From an uncultured Gemmiger sp. (GTDB lineage Bacteria > Bacillota > Clostridia > Oscillospirales > Ruminococcaceae), in assembly GCA_934502625.1 (NCBI GenBank), contig CAKSUQ010000005.1, positions 1-64,000 of the forward strand: a stretch of 64,000 bases of DNA. The letters are read 5' to 3'. The first letter of the stretch is position 1. Each line of letters starts with the position of its first letter. This document shows, piece by piece, positions 15,383 to 23,928 of this stretch. The notes under the pieces were generated by a model that worked only from the letters and a program-made list of their open reading frames with translations, ran no database searches and was not told where the DNA came from. Both the position numbers and the translations under genes were made by a program.

Positions 15383-16696
15383 TCAGCGGACGAACGGCTT
15401 AATGCGTTCCGTCATTGCTGCCACCTGCTCCTTCGTCACATGCGCTTTGTCCACATACCCGTAGATGCGCTGGGCGAAGTTTGCCAGCGGGGGGCAGAGG
15501 GCGAAAACCTTCTTCGGCTCCCAGCCGTGGCGGTAGAGGAAATGCACGCCCGCCAGCGCACAGAATTTCAGCTTGTTGAAATGCGGGGTGAAGCCGTCGC
15601 CCATCGGCTCGTCGCGGGGCGGATTTTTGTAGACATCCTCCAACAGGTCGGCCATCCGCTTGTAGGCGGGGGTGTCGCTGGGGTCAAAATAGCCCTCGAT
15701 AACGTCCTTTGCGATCGGGAACGGCGGTTCCGGCTCGGCCATGGCGGCGGCGAACTCGTCGTAGCTCGTCACATAGTGTGCGCCCTTGTAGATGACCGGG
15801 TCGTACTCGTGCTCGATAGGCACGGGGCGCAGGATGTGGCAGCTTTTGCCCGCCATATAGACCTCGGCGATCGCGGTGCTCATCCAGATCGAGATCGAGT
15901 CCGCCGCGACGATCCACTGCTTGACCGAGTCCGCAAAAATGACATGGAAATTCGGCCGCTTTTTCGCCAGCGCCTCCAGTGCGGGGCTGTTCCACTCGCT
16001 CGGATGGCGGCGGTAGACAAGCTCGACCTCCGGGTGTTGCCCCAGATATTCGTCGAACCAGCGCAGGGTTTCCTGCATCGAGACGCGGTTCGTCTTGGCA
16101 AAGCCCATAAAGTCAGTGCCCGCCATCTTGGAAAGCTCGGCGACCTCGTCGTCGTTCATGCTGGCGTAGCCGAAGCTGGAAATGTACAGGTGCAGCTGCT
16201 TTTCGGGGTCAAGGCCGAACGCTTTGCACAGGGTCTGCTTGTCTTTAAAGTAGCCGTTAAATTCCGGCCGCAGAAAGTCCATCATGACCGCACCGGTCAC
16301 AGGGGTGTTTTTGGCGTCCATGCCGTGCGCCTGCAGGCGGGCGGCGGTGCGCTTGCCCCAGCAGGTCTGCACGCAGCGCTTGGCATTGCCGTTCATGTTG
16401 AACCAGTCGCCCTCCTCCTGCGTGTCGGAGAGCATCTGCTCCCAATGCAGGTTGACGATCTTGTTGCATTTTCCGATGTTGTTGTAGACATGGCTGTTGA
16501 TGGCCTCGTTGTCGTACATGCAGCTGGCGACGAGCACTTCGGGCTTGTCCTGCCGGAACAGCCGCAGGTGCTTGGGGTCAAGCAGCTGGCGGATCTCGAC
16601 CTTGTAGCCGCGCCGCTCCAGCTCCAATTTCAGCAGCAGATCGCTCTCGTACTCGCGGACGGTGTGCTCGTATAAAATCAGGAAATCTAATGCCAT
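15383..16696 (-). CDS. Surface carbohydrate biosynthesis protein, GT-B/CDP-glycerol-transferase-like
   Basis: The 437-residue soluble protein begins MALDFLILYEHTVREYESD and has the layout of surface-carbohydrate proteins with two Rossmann-like halves. The second half has VYRRHPSEWNSPALEAL and DSISIWMSTAIAEVYMAGK, similar to the nucleotide-binding half of CDP-glycerol glycerophosphotransferases and related GT-B enzymes. It probably transfers or polymerises a sugar or polyol phosphate at the inner membrane face. GGAGGATTACAC precedes the ATG at 16696. It sits between the flippase and the SGNH/MBOAT pair. The precise reaction is not known. Confidence 0.7.
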   Translation of the reverse strand: MALDFLILYEHTVREYESDLLLKLELERRGYKVEIRQLLDPKHLRLFRQDKPEVLVASCMYDNEAINSHVYNNIGKCNKIVNLHWEQMLSDTQEEGDWFNMNGNAKRCVQTCWGKRTAARLQAHGMDAKNTPVTGAVMMDFLRPEFNGYFKDKQTLCKAFGLDPEKQLHLYISSFGYASMNDDEVAELSKMAGTDFMGFAKTNRVSMQETLRWFDEYLGQHPEVELVYRRHPSEWNSPALEALAKKRPNFHVIFADSVKQWIVAADSISIWMSTAIAEVYMAGKSCHILRPVPIEHEYDPVIYKGAHYVTSYDEFAAAMAEPEPPFPIAKDVIEGYFDPSDTPAYKRMADLLEDVYKNPPRDEPMGDGFTPHFNKLKFCALAGVHFLYRHGWEPKKVFALCPPLANFAQRIYGYVDKAHVTKEQVAAMTERIKPFVR

Positions 16697-16702
16697 GTGT
16701 AA

Positions 16703-16902
16703 TCCTCCTAAAGCCTTCCCCTGAGGGACAGACTCCCCCGATACGGGGGAGGTGGCGCGTAGCGCCAGAGGGGGAGCAGGTGGCTCCGTAGAGCCGGATG
16801 AGGGGCGGTGTTTTCGTGATTGCCCGTGAATGGGCGGCTACGGGCAGCTCGCCCCTCATCAGTCACCTTCGGTGACAGCTTCCCCCAAAGGGGAAGCCTT
16901 TT
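16703..16902. repeat. Family B repeat, extended and inverted copy
   Basis: About 200 bp. The right half carries GCCCCTCATCAGTCACC, a TCACCttcGGTGA stem and GCTTCCCC/GGGGAAGC arms, i.e. the family B start in reverse. The left half has an additional module with ACTCCCCC/GGGGGAG and GGCGC/GCGCC stems. The right end overlaps the stop codon of the SGNH-like gene. Confidence 0.7.
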
Positions 16903-17845
16903 ATGCGGTCATATCGGCGGCCAACTCTTCCGTCCACTCCGGCAAGCCGTACCTTTCATCCAGATGGAATCCGTCGAAAAACTGCGTATCATCGTCTGCG
17001 ATGACGCTGCCGCCCCATTCATAATCCAGCAGGGTGAAGCCGTATTCGCCCGCCCATTCGCCCAGCGCGGGCAGGACGGTATCCTGCATCACGTCGGTGA
17101 TGCCAAACTCGTCGCACACTTCGGTGCGGACATTGCCCGCCATCGGCGGCAGCACGACGACGAGGCGCACGCCCTCGGTCTGACAGCGCTCGGCCAAGGC
17201 GCGCAGCCGCTCGAACTGGTCGGTGTTCAGCGCCCAGCTTTTGCAGCGCGGTGTAATGGTGGTCGTGTAGTCATATAATTTGCGGTGCAGCGGCAAAATT
17301 GTGCCGTCATCGGCAAGGTAATCGCTCTCGACCCAGTCGCCGGATTCAATTGTGTCCGGCGTGCCGCGCAGGGTATCCATGGCGACGGTCAGGGCGTTGA
17401 CGTTGTACTCCAAGTTGAAGCAGTAGGCCAGCGGGTTGTTCAGCGTCTTTTCCAGCGCGGCGAAGCGGTCGGTGTTGTACCCGGCGTTCAGCGTGTAGAA
17501 CGAGACCTCGATGAGCATCGTGTCGACGGGGTTGCCGGAATCCAGCACATAATCGGCCAAGTCCAGCGTTTCTTTCAAAGAAGCGCCGCCGAACGCGAGA
17601 TTCTGCCACGTCTGCCCGGTCAGGCCGTCGACAAGTGCCATGTCAAAGTGGGCAAGGCGGCTGTCGCCGAGAATCAGGTTTTCGCCCGGTGCCTGCTGGT
17701 AGGCGCGCACCCGCGCGACCGGCTGGCTGGATGTCGCGGAGGCCTTCAGCCCGAAGTAGTTGTTCGGCTCAAATGCGAGGAAAAACGCGAACCACAGAAC
17801 CACAGGGATCGCCAGAAGCGCCATTTTTTTAAGAATGTTTTTCAA
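16901..17845 (-). CDS. SGNH-hydrolase-like membrane-anchored protein (DltD/AlgX-like role)
   Basis: The 314-residue protein has one N-terminal membrane segment (about residues 8-25) and an extracytoplasmic domain. LILGDSRLAHFD (Ser62 in GDSR) and DGFHLDERYG (Asp291, His294) form the Ser and Asp-x-x-His blocks of SGNH esterases/acyltransferases. Such proteins partner with MBOAT transporters to O-acylate surface polymers, as DltD with DltB or AlgX/AlgJ with AlgI. The MBOAT gene is immediately upstream. I place the start at a TTG (17845), 11 bases after AAGGAGG; the in-frame ATG at 17824 is the alternative. Longer frames would run through a family A repeat. Confidence 0.75.
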   Translation of the reverse strand: MKNILKKMALLAIPVVLWFAFFLAFEPNNYFGLKASATSSQPVARVRAYQQAPGENLILGDSRLAHFDMALVDGLTGQTWQNLAFGGASLKETLDLADYVLDSGNPVDTMLIEVSFYTLNAGYNTDRFAALEKTLNNPLAYCFNLEYNVNALTVAMDTLRGTPDTIESGDWVESDYLADDGTILPLHRKLYDYTTTITPRCKSWALNTDQFERLRALAERCQTEGVRLVVVLPPMAGNVRTEVCDEFGITDVMQDTVLPALGEWAGEYGFTLLDYEWGGSVIADDDTQFFDGFHLDERYGLPEWTEELAADMTA

Positions 17846-17873
17846 GGGCCAAGCAGCCTCCTTTCGTAAGAAT

Positions 17874-17959
17874 GTAGGGGCCGGGCATGCCCGGCCCGCA
17901 GCCCTGCGGCCAATGCCATCTGACGGGAAAGCGGAGGGCGAGGCATGCCTCGCCCCTAC
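17874..17959. repeat. Family A repeat
   Basis: Complete 86-bp element between the MBOAT and SGNH genes, with a CCGGGCATGCCCGG hairpin on the left and a GCGAGGCATGCCTCGC hairpin on the right. The right hairpin differs from the left but keeps perfect self-complementarity. Confidence 0.8.
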
Positions 17960-17969
17960 GGTGCGGTGG

Positions 17970-19466
17970 TCAGAACCCCGCATACATGCCGAACCCGGAG
18001 TTCCCAAACCCGCCGCTCTGCATGATGTACCCCACCAGCAGGGCAATCACCAGTGCGTAATACACCGCCCAGCGGTGTTTTTCACCGGCCAGACAGATCT
18101 CAGCGGGTTTGTTCTTGAACGCGAACGCCCGGCGGGTGTCAAGGTAAAACGCCAGCGCCAGCACCAGCGCCAAAAATCCGTAGTACGCGGCGACCATAAT
18201 GCCGTTGGCGTAAAAGCCGTTCGACGCGGCGGCGTACAGCTCCGACGCGAACCGCGCGGGGCTCCACCCGGTAAAGCAGCGCCCCAGATAGGCGAAAGCA
18301 TCGCCGACAGTCAGCGGCGCTGCCGCCGGGGACGACCCGACGCGGAAAAACACCATGCTGACGCACCACAGCACAAACACCCCGGCGCGCTTTGCCCACA
18401 GCACGCGGGCGGGCGCTTTCTTTTTCGGTTTGCCCAAGCGGCGGTGCAAAAGTTCCTCGCCCAGCCGATAGCAGGCCTGCAAAAGCCCCCACACCACAAA
18501 CGGAAGGGTGTTGCCGTGCCAGAAGCCGGACACAAAAAATACCGTAAATACGCATACTTCGGCGGGCAGGCGGGTGAGCCTGCCGCCCGTCACGCCCGAC
18601 ATATCCGCCCACGCCAGCGGCATGAACAGATAATCCTGCAGCCACGACGAAAAGCTGATGTGCCACCGGCTCCAGAAGCCGGAAAAGTTCGTCGCAAAGA
18701 ACGGCGTCTTGAAGTTTTCCGGCAGCTCCAGCCCCAGCAGCAGCCCGACCGCGCGGGCGACCTCGGAATAACCGGAAAAGTTGAAATACAGCTGGAACGT
18801 GTAAAACACCGCCGCCAGCACTAGCATTGCGCCGCCGTAGCTGCGGTAATTCGGGAAAACCTCGTCCACCAGCAGCCCCAGCACGTCGCTGACGGCCACC
18901 AATTTAAACAGCCCCAGCGCAAAAAGCCGCAGCGCCCGCACGGTGCGCGCGGCGTCGAAGCGGTGCTCCTGCTTAAACTGCGGCAGCAACGCCCCGGCGC
19001 GGCAGATGGGACCCTGTGTGACGGTGGCAAAAAAGTTTAGAAACAGCGCGCAGTCGATGAAATTCGTCTCGACCTCGCAGTCGCCCCGCGCGGCGTCGAT
19101 CAGGTACGCAATCGCCGCAAAGCTGTAAAAGCTGATGCCCAGCGGCATGGCGACGGACTGCCAGCCGCCATCGGTGGCAAACGCGCCGTTATACTTGAAA
19201 AAGGCGAGGATCACCAGCAGCCCGACGACGCCGAACCGCAGCACGCCCGTTTTGTGCGCGCCGCCCTGCGCCGCCAGCCCGCGCCCGCACAGGTAGGTGA
19301 ACACCGCGATCGCGATCGTCACGCCCAGCATCGACGGCATCGCCAGCGCGTAGAATACCCAGCTGGCCGCCAGCAGGAACGCGCTCTGCCACCGCTGCGG
19401 CAGGTGCAGGTACACGGCGGCCACGACCAGCAGAAATCCAAAAAATCCAAAGCTTTGCAGGCTCAC
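17970..19466 (-). CDS. MBOAT-family O-acyltransferase (AlgI/DltB type)
   Basis: The 498-residue protein has about 10-12 membrane segments and the MBOAT core: FFKYNGAFATD, MPLGISFYSFAAIAYLID, NFKTPFFATNFSGFWSRWHI, SSWLQDYLFMPL, and the catalytic His in FVSGFWHGNT. It would pass an acyl group, usually acetyl, through the membrane to a surface glycan, with the SGNH protein encoded next as partner. I chose the GTG at 19466, seven bases after GGGGAGG, over the GTG at 19472, which is too close to the ribosome binding site. It has its own promoter and heads the minus-strand surface-glycan group. Confidence 0.9.
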   Translation of the reverse strand: MSLQSFGFFGFLLVVAAVYLHLPQRWQSAFLLAASWVFYALAMPSMLGVTIAIAVFTYLCGRGLAAQGGAHKTGVLRFGVVGLLVILAFFKYNGAFATDGGWQSVAMPLGISFYSFAAIAYLIDAARGDCEVETNFIDCALFLNFFATVTQGPICRAGALLPQFKQEHRFDAARTVRALRLFALGLFKLVAVSDVLGLLVDEVFPNYRSYGGAMLVLAAVFYTFQLYFNFSGYSEVARAVGLLLGLELPENFKTPFFATNFSGFWSRWHISFSSWLQDYLFMPLAWADMSGVTGGRLTRLPAEVCVFTVFFVSGFWHGNTLPFVVWGLLQACYRLGEELLHRRLGKPKKKAPARVLWAKRAGVFVLWCVSMVFFRVGSSPAAAPLTVGDAFAYLGRCFTGWSPARFASELYAAASNGFYANGIMVAAYYGFLALVLALAFYLDTRRAFAFKNKPAEICLAGEKHRWAVYYALVIALLVGYIMQSGGFGNSGFGMYAGF

Positions 19467-19503
19467 GGCCACACCTCCCCTTTATAACAATCAGTAATAC
19501 CTT

Positions 19504-19532
19504 ATTATACACGATTCGCCGTAGAGACGCAA
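19504..19532 (-). promoter_or_regulatory. Promoter of the MBOAT gene
   Basis: Minus strand: TTGCGT (19527-19532), 17 bases, TATAAT (19504-19509). Confidence 0.55.
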
Positions 19533-19544
19533 GGGGGTGTATTG

Positions 19545-19573
19545 TTGTAGGGGCGAGGGATTTGTGGTATAAT
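19545..19573 (+). promoter_or_regulatory. Promoter of ktrB
   Basis: TTGTAG (19545-19550), 17 bases, TATAAT (19568-19573). The -35 box overlaps a GTAGGGGCG sequence that looks like one end of a family A repeat. Confidence 0.55.
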
Positions 19574-19617
19574 GGGATCACTTTCTTAATTCACCAACTT
19601 CCACTCCGGAGGCCATC

Positions 19618-20937
19618 ATGCCCTACATTCGCAGCGCCATCTCCAAATTTTTAAAGACCCAGCCCCCCGCGCGTATCATCGCGGCGGGGTTCGCGCTGCT
19701 GATTTTGTGCGGCGCGGCGCTGCTGATGCTGCCCTTCGCGGTGCATCCCGGCGCGTATGTCACGCCGCTGGACGCGCTGTTCACGGCCACCAGCGCCGTC
19801 TGCGTCACGGGGCTGGTCGTCGTCGACACCGCCGACACCTTCAGCTTTTTCGGGCAAGCCGTCATTATGGTGCTGATTCAGATCGGCGGCCTCGGCGTCG
19901 CGTCCATCGGCATGGGGCTGGCGCTCGTGGCCGGGCGGCGCATCAGCCTGAAAGGCCGCTCCCTCGTGCGCGAGGCGCTCAACGTCGAAAGCCTCGACGG
20001 TATGGTGCGGCTCGTCCGCGCCGTGCTGCTGATGACCCTTGTCTGCGAGGGCGCGGGCGCGGTGCTCGGCTTCCCGGCGTTCGCCCGCGACCATATGCCG
20101 CTGCACGCGGTCTGGCTGAGCATTTTCCACTCGGTCGCTTCCTTTAATAATGCGGGCTTCGACGCGCTGGGCGGCGGCACCAATCTGATCCCCTACCGCG
20201 GCGACGTCCTGCTGAACCTTGTCACCGACGCGCTCGTCATCGTGGGAGGCATCGGCTTCCTGGTGATTCTGGACATCGGCCACTGCCGGGGCAATTTCCG
20301 CAAAATGACGCTGCACACGAAGGTCGTGCTGACGACAACGGCGGTGCTGCTGTTCGGCGGCGCGGCGCTGCTGCAGCTGACCGACCACCTCGGCTGGATG
20401 GCAGCGTTTTTCCAAAGCATGACGGCGCGCACGGCGGGCTTTTCCACCGTGGATTTCGGCGGCTTGAGCAGCGCCGGTCTGCTCGTCATCATGATTTTGA
20501 TGTTCATCGGCGCGTCGCCGGGGTCGACGGGCGGCGGCATCAAGACGACGACGTTCTTTGTGCTGATGCAGCAGGTGCGGTCGCTGTTTTCCAAGCGGCG
20601 GATGGGCGCGTTCCACCGCCGTCTGCCGGACGGCTCGCTGGCGAAGGCCGCCACCATAACGCTGCTGGGGCTCATCGTCGTGGCGGGCGGCACGTTTGCA
20701 CTCTGCCTGTTGGAGCCGCAGACGGATTTCCTGCGGCTGCTGTTCGAGCAGGTCTCGGCCTACAGCACGGCGGGTCTGTCCACCGGTATCACGGCCGGGC
20801 TGTGCGCCGCCAGCAAAACGGTGCTGATCTTCACTATGTACATTGGCCGCGTGGGCGCGGTGTCGCTGCTCTCCCTCTGGATCGAGCGCCCCGAACCCAG
20901 CGCGCGGTACACCGAGGAAGCGATTACGATTGGATGA
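19618..20937 (+). CDS. ktrB: Potassium uptake channel subunit KtrB/TrkH
   Basis: The 439-residue membrane protein has the four-fold M1-P-M2 layout of Trk/Ktr channels. The four filter regions read TSAVCVTGL, SFNNAGFDAL, TARTAGFSTVD and AYSTAGLSTGI, each with the conserved Gly. PGSTGGGIKTTTFF follows the third repeat, as in KtrB. It forms the K+ path and needs the KtrA ring for gating. GGAGG precedes the ATG by five bases. ktrA follows after 140 bases occupied by a family A repeat. Length is in the KtrB range rather than the longer TrkH. Confidence 0.93.
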   Translation: MPYIRSAISKFLKTQPPARIIAAGFALLILCGAALLMLPFAVHPGAYVTPLDALFTATSAVCVTGLVVVDTADTFSFFGQAVIMVLIQIGGLGVASIGMGLALVAGRRISLKGRSLVREALNVESLDGMVRLVRAVLLMTLVCEGAGAVLGFPAFARDHMPLHAVWLSIFHSVASFNNAGFDALGGGTNLIPYRGDVLLNLVTDALVIVGGIGFLVILDIGHCRGNFRKMTLHTKVVLTTTAVLLFGGAALLQLTDHLGWMAAFFQSMTARTAGFSTVDFGGLSSAGLLVIMILMFIGASPGSTGGGIKTTTFFVLMQQVRSLFSKRRMGAFHRRLPDGSLAKAATITLLGLIVVAGGTFALCLLEPQTDFLRLLFEQVSAYSTAGLSTGITAGLCAASKTVLIFTMYIGRVGAVSLLSLWIERPEPSARYTEEAITIG

Positions 20938-20957
20938 GACTGTTGGAAAAACTGGCG

Positions 20958-21037
20958 GTAGGGGCGGGGCTCTGCTCCGCCCGCGGGGTGTTCCCCTGCG
21001 GCACACGGGCACGGGCGGACTAGAAGCCCGCCCCTAC
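20958..21037. repeat. Family A repeat between ktrB and ktrA
   Basis: Complete 80-bp element with GTAGGGGC and GCCCCTAC ends. The inner hairpin arms are GCGGGGCTCTGCTCCGC-like on the left and GGGCGGACTAGAAGCCCGCCC on the right. It lies inside a presumed two-gene transcript. Confidence 0.75.
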
Positions 21038-21077
21038 GTTTCTGCCGGAATTTAGCCAGCAGCAGGAAGGAATTGCT

Positions 21078-21749
21078 ATGTTCGACAAAATGAAAAATTC
21101 CGCCGAGAGCTACGGAGTCATCGGCCTTGGCCGGTTCGGCACGGCGCTGGTGAAAACGCTGGCCGCCGCCGGCAAAGAGGTCATCGCCGTCGATAAGGAC
21201 GAGGCAAAGGTCAAGGCCGTGCGCGGCTACACCGATTACGCCTTCGTCATTGAAGAATTAAACGAAGTATCGCTGAAAGAAACCGGTATGCAGAACTGCG
21301 GCACGGTCACGATCTGCATTGGCGAGCAGGTCGACATCAGCATCCTGACGACGATGCTCGTCACAAAATTGGGCGTGCCGCACGTGATCTCGAAGGCCGC
21401 CAGCGAGGTACACGGCGAGGTGCTCAAGCGGCTGGGGGCAGAGGTCGTCTACCCGGAGGCCGACATGGCCGTGCGCATCGGCAAGCGGCTGATCTCCGGC
21501 AATCTGCTGGACTATATCGCGCTGGGCGACGGCGTCGAGGTGCGCCGCATCGCGGTGGACGGCAGGATGCTGGGCAAGACCATCCGCGAGCTTGACCTGC
21601 GCAAGGTGTACGGCATCAACGTCATCGCGGTCGAGCACGGCCAGCAGACGAACGTGGAATTTTCGGCCGACTATACCTTTAAAGCGGGCGACGCTGTCGC
21701 CGTCGTGGGCAAGGTCGGCAAAATCGACCGGTTTGAAAAAGATATGTGA
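21078..21749 (+). CDS. ktrA: Potassium uptake regulatory subunit KtrA/TrkA
   Basis: The 223-residue protein has an N-terminal RCK Rossmann domain (SYGVIGLGRFGTALVKTL, then an acidic EVIAVDKDEAKV) that binds nucleotides such as ATP/ADP or NAD(H), and a C-terminal TrkA-C domain (about 140-223, ending AGDAVAVVGKVGKIDRF) that may bind c-di-AMP. It would form the octameric gating ring under KtrB at the inner membrane face. GAAGGA precedes the ATG. Gene order and length fit the KtrAB type. Confidence 0.93.
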   Translation: MFDKMKNSAESYGVIGLGRFGTALVKTLAAAGKEVIAVDKDEAKVKAVRGYTDYAFVIEELNEVSLKETGMQNCGTVTICIGEQVDISILTTMLVTKLGVPHVISKAASEVHGEVLKRLGAEVVYPEADMAVRIGKRLISGNLLDYIALGDGVEVRRIAVDGRMLGKTIRELDLRKVYGINVIAVEHGQQTNVEFSADYTFKAGDAVAVVGKVGKIDRFEKDM

Positions 21750-21783
21750 CCTCTCGTTAAAAAACTAACCTCCCGTACCCGTA

Positions 21784-21812
21784 TTGCAATTCCCCGGAAG
21801 TTGCCGTACAAT
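21784..21812 (+). promoter_or_regulatory. Promoter of the sugar kinase gene
   Basis: TTGCAA (21784-21789), 17 bases, TACAAT (21807-21812), about 37 bases before the start codon. Confidence 0.55.
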
Positions 21813-21849
21813 GGTAGCTAATGGAATACGGCTTTTTGGGAGGAAGTTT

Positions 21850-22938
21850 ATGGAACACAGCAACCCTATCTTGATGGGCAACACCAGCCCGCGGAAATTT
21901 ATCACCATCGGCGAGGTCATGCTGCGCCTTACCCCGCCGAACTACGAGAAGATCCGCATGACCTCGACCTTCGAGGCCAGCTATGGCGGCAGCGAGGCCA
22001 ACATTGCGCTGGCGCTGGCAAACCTCGGCGTGGATTCCACGTTTTTCAGCGTTGTGCCGAACAACTCGCTGGGCAAAAGCGCGGTTCGCTGGCTGCGCTG
22101 CAACGATGTCCACTGCACGCCGATGATCCTTTCCACCAAGGAGGAGACCCCCAGCCACCGCCTTGGCACCTATTATCTGGAAACCGGCTACGGCATCCGC
22201 CCCAGCAAGGTCATCTACGACCGCATGCACAGCGCCCTGACCGAGTACGACCTGACGAAGGTCGACCTCGACGAACTGTTCGACGGCTTCGACTGGCTGC
22301 ACCTGTCGGGCATCACCCCGGCGCTGAACAAAAATTGCGCAGATTTCATCCTGCGCTGCCTGAAGGTGGCAAAAGAAAAAGGACTGACTGTCAGCTTTGA
22401 CGGCAATTTCCGCTCGACGCTGTGGAGCTGGGAGGAAGCCCGCGACTACTGCACCCAATGTCTGCCCTACGTCGACGTGCTGTTCGGCATCGAGCCGTAC
22501 CATTTGTGGAAGGACGACGCCGACCACAGCAAAGGCGACTGGAAGGACGGCGTGCCTCTGCAGCCAAGCTATGAGCAGCAGGACGAGATTTTCCAGCGCT
22601 TTATCGAGCGTTATCCCAACATCAAGTGCATTGCCCGCCACGTGCGCTATGCACATTCCGGCAGCGAGAACAGCCTGAAAGCCTTCCTCTGGTACGAGGG
22701 GCACACCTTCGAGTCGAAGCTGTTTACCTTCAATATTCTCGACCGTGTCGGCGGCGGCGACGCCTTCGCCAGCGGCCTGATCTACGCGATGATGCATGAC
22801 TACAGGCCGATGGATATGGTGAACTTCGCAGTCGCATCCAGCGCCATCAAGCACACCATCCACGGCGACGCCAACATTACGGATGATGTGGAAAGCATCC
22901 GCAATCTGATGAATATGAACTACGATATTAAACGGTAA
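21850..22938 (+). CDS. PfkB-family sugar kinase, 2-keto-3-deoxygluconate kinase-like
   Basis: The 362-residue protein is a ribokinase/PfkB fold kinase. It starts FITIGEVMLRLTPPN, has the GGSEANIALALANLG substrate motif and the C-terminal DRVGGGDAFASGLIYA with the catalytic Asp and anion hole. The N-terminal GEVMLRL pattern and SYGGSEANIA resemble 2-keto-3-deoxygluconate kinases of pectin and hexuronate breakdown, which feed KDG to KDPG. No other hexuronate gene is adjacent, so the exact sugar is uncertain. GGGAGGAAG precedes the ATG at 21850. The gene has its own promoter and terminator. Confidence 0.82.
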   Translation: MEHSNPILMGNTSPRKFITIGEVMLRLTPPNYEKIRMTSTFEASYGGSEANIALALANLGVDSTFFSVVPNNSLGKSAVRWLRCNDVHCTPMILSTKEETPSHRLGTYYLETGYGIRPSKVIYDRMHSALTEYDLTKVDLDELFDGFDWLHLSGITPALNKNCADFILRCLKVAKEKGLTVSFDGNFRSTLWSWEEARDYCTQCLPYVDVLFGIEPYHLWKDDADHSKGDWKDGVPLQPSYEQQDEIFQRFIERYPNIKCIARHVRYAHSGSENSLKAFLWYEGHTFESKLFTFNILDRVGGGDAFASGLIYAMMHDYRPMDMVNFAVASSAIKHTIHGDANITDDVESIRNLMNMNYDIKR

Positions 22939-22948
22939 TACGTACATA

Positions 22949-22988
22949 AAACCGCGCCGCCCCAAGACAGGGACGGCGCGGTTTTTTC
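22949..22988 (+). terminator. Terminator of the sugar kinase gene
   Basis: Stem ACCGCGCCG/CGGCGCGGT (22951-22959 with 22974-22982) followed by six T. Confidence 0.85.
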
Positions 22989-22997
22989 GGCTGGGAT

Positions 22998-23025
22998 GCC
23001 TTCCCCCTAGGGGGAAGGCTTTTTT
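22998..23025. terminator. Family B-like hairpin and T run between convergent genes
   Basis: GCCTTCCCCC-TA-GGGGGAAGGC (22998-23019) followed by TTTTTT. It matches the outer arms of family B without the middle. The stop codon of the YihY-family gene on the minus strand lies inside it. Confidence 0.65.
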
Positions 23026-23858
23026 GTGCTCACCGCCGCATTTACCCCGGCACCGATAAATACCAGATTTATCACAACATACAGCCACAAAATCACCAGA
23101 ATGACGGCTGTCAGCGAGCCGTAGATATACGACAACCGCCAGAAATGCACAATGTAAAACGAAAAAATGCGGGAGAAGATCAGCCAGCCTGCCGTGGCAA
23201 AAATTGCACCCGGCAGCTGGCTGCGCACAGTGCGGCGCCCGCCCGGTACATAGGTGTACATCAGCAAAAGCAGCCCGAACAGCAGGGGGATCATTAGGAA
23301 CTGGCCGATGCTTGCGATGTGCTGCAGCATCTGCACGATCGCGATGTAATGCCGGAAAAACGGCAGTGTATCGGCAAAACGCTCAAACAGGGACTTCATG
23401 CCCTGCAGCGCCAGCATGACTAAGAGCAGCAGCTCGAACACGAGGGTGTACCCGATGGCGAGCAGCCGGTTCAAAAACGTCCGCTTCGAGCCGGGCGTCA
23501 GCCGCTGCAGGCCGACTTGCAGTGCGCTGATGCCGCCCGACGCAGACACGATGGTCGTCAGCACGGCCAGCGACGCGACAAATTGCGCAGACTGCCCGCT
23601 GAGATTTTGCAGCAGCTGCAGGATCGAGGCTTGGACCGTGGGGATCTGGGGCAGAAAATCTGCCAGCAGCTCGGCCACGCCCTCGACCGAGAAGCCCGGC
23701 ACGCTGTTGACGATGACAAGCACCCACATCAGCAGCGGAAAGGATGCCGTCAGCAGAAACAGCGTGGCCGACCCGGCGTAGACGGTCATATCCAGCGCCA
23801 GATACCGCCGCGCCACTGTCACGGCAACACTCAGCCAGTGTTTGAATTTCTGCTTCAT
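23007..23858 (-). CDS. YihY/BrkB-family inner membrane protein
   Basis: The 283-residue protein has about six membrane segments and the YihY/BrkB pattern: ALDMTVYAGSATLFLLTASFP after the first cytoplasmic helix, PGSKRTFLNRLLA in the middle, YTYVPGGRRTVRSQLPGA, and a final YGSLTAVILVILWLYVV. The family was once called ribonuclease BN in error; its role is unknown, possibly transport or envelope integrity. GGAG precedes the ATG at 23858. The last six codons and the stop are part of a family B-like hairpin, so the C-terminal tail may be repeat-derived. Confidence 0.85.
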   Translation of the reverse strand: MKQKFKHWLSVAVTVARRYLALDMTVYAGSATLFLLTASFPLLMWVLVIVNSVPGFSVEGVAELLADFLPQIPTVQASILQLLQNLSGQSAQFVASLAVLTTIVSASGGISALQVGLQRLTPGSKRTFLNRLLAIGYTLVFELLLLVMLALQGMKSLFERFADTLPFFRHYIAIVQMLQHIASIGQFLMIPLLFGLLLLMYTYVPGGRRTVRSQLPGAIFATAGWLIFSRIFSFYIVHFWRLSYIYGSLTAVILVILWLYVVINLVFIGAGVNAAVSTKKPSP

Positions 23859-23928
23859 AAGCGGCTCCCGGTTCAATATAATATGTATCAGCATATCATA
23901 CCGGCAGTGGGATTGCAAGGATCTGCGC

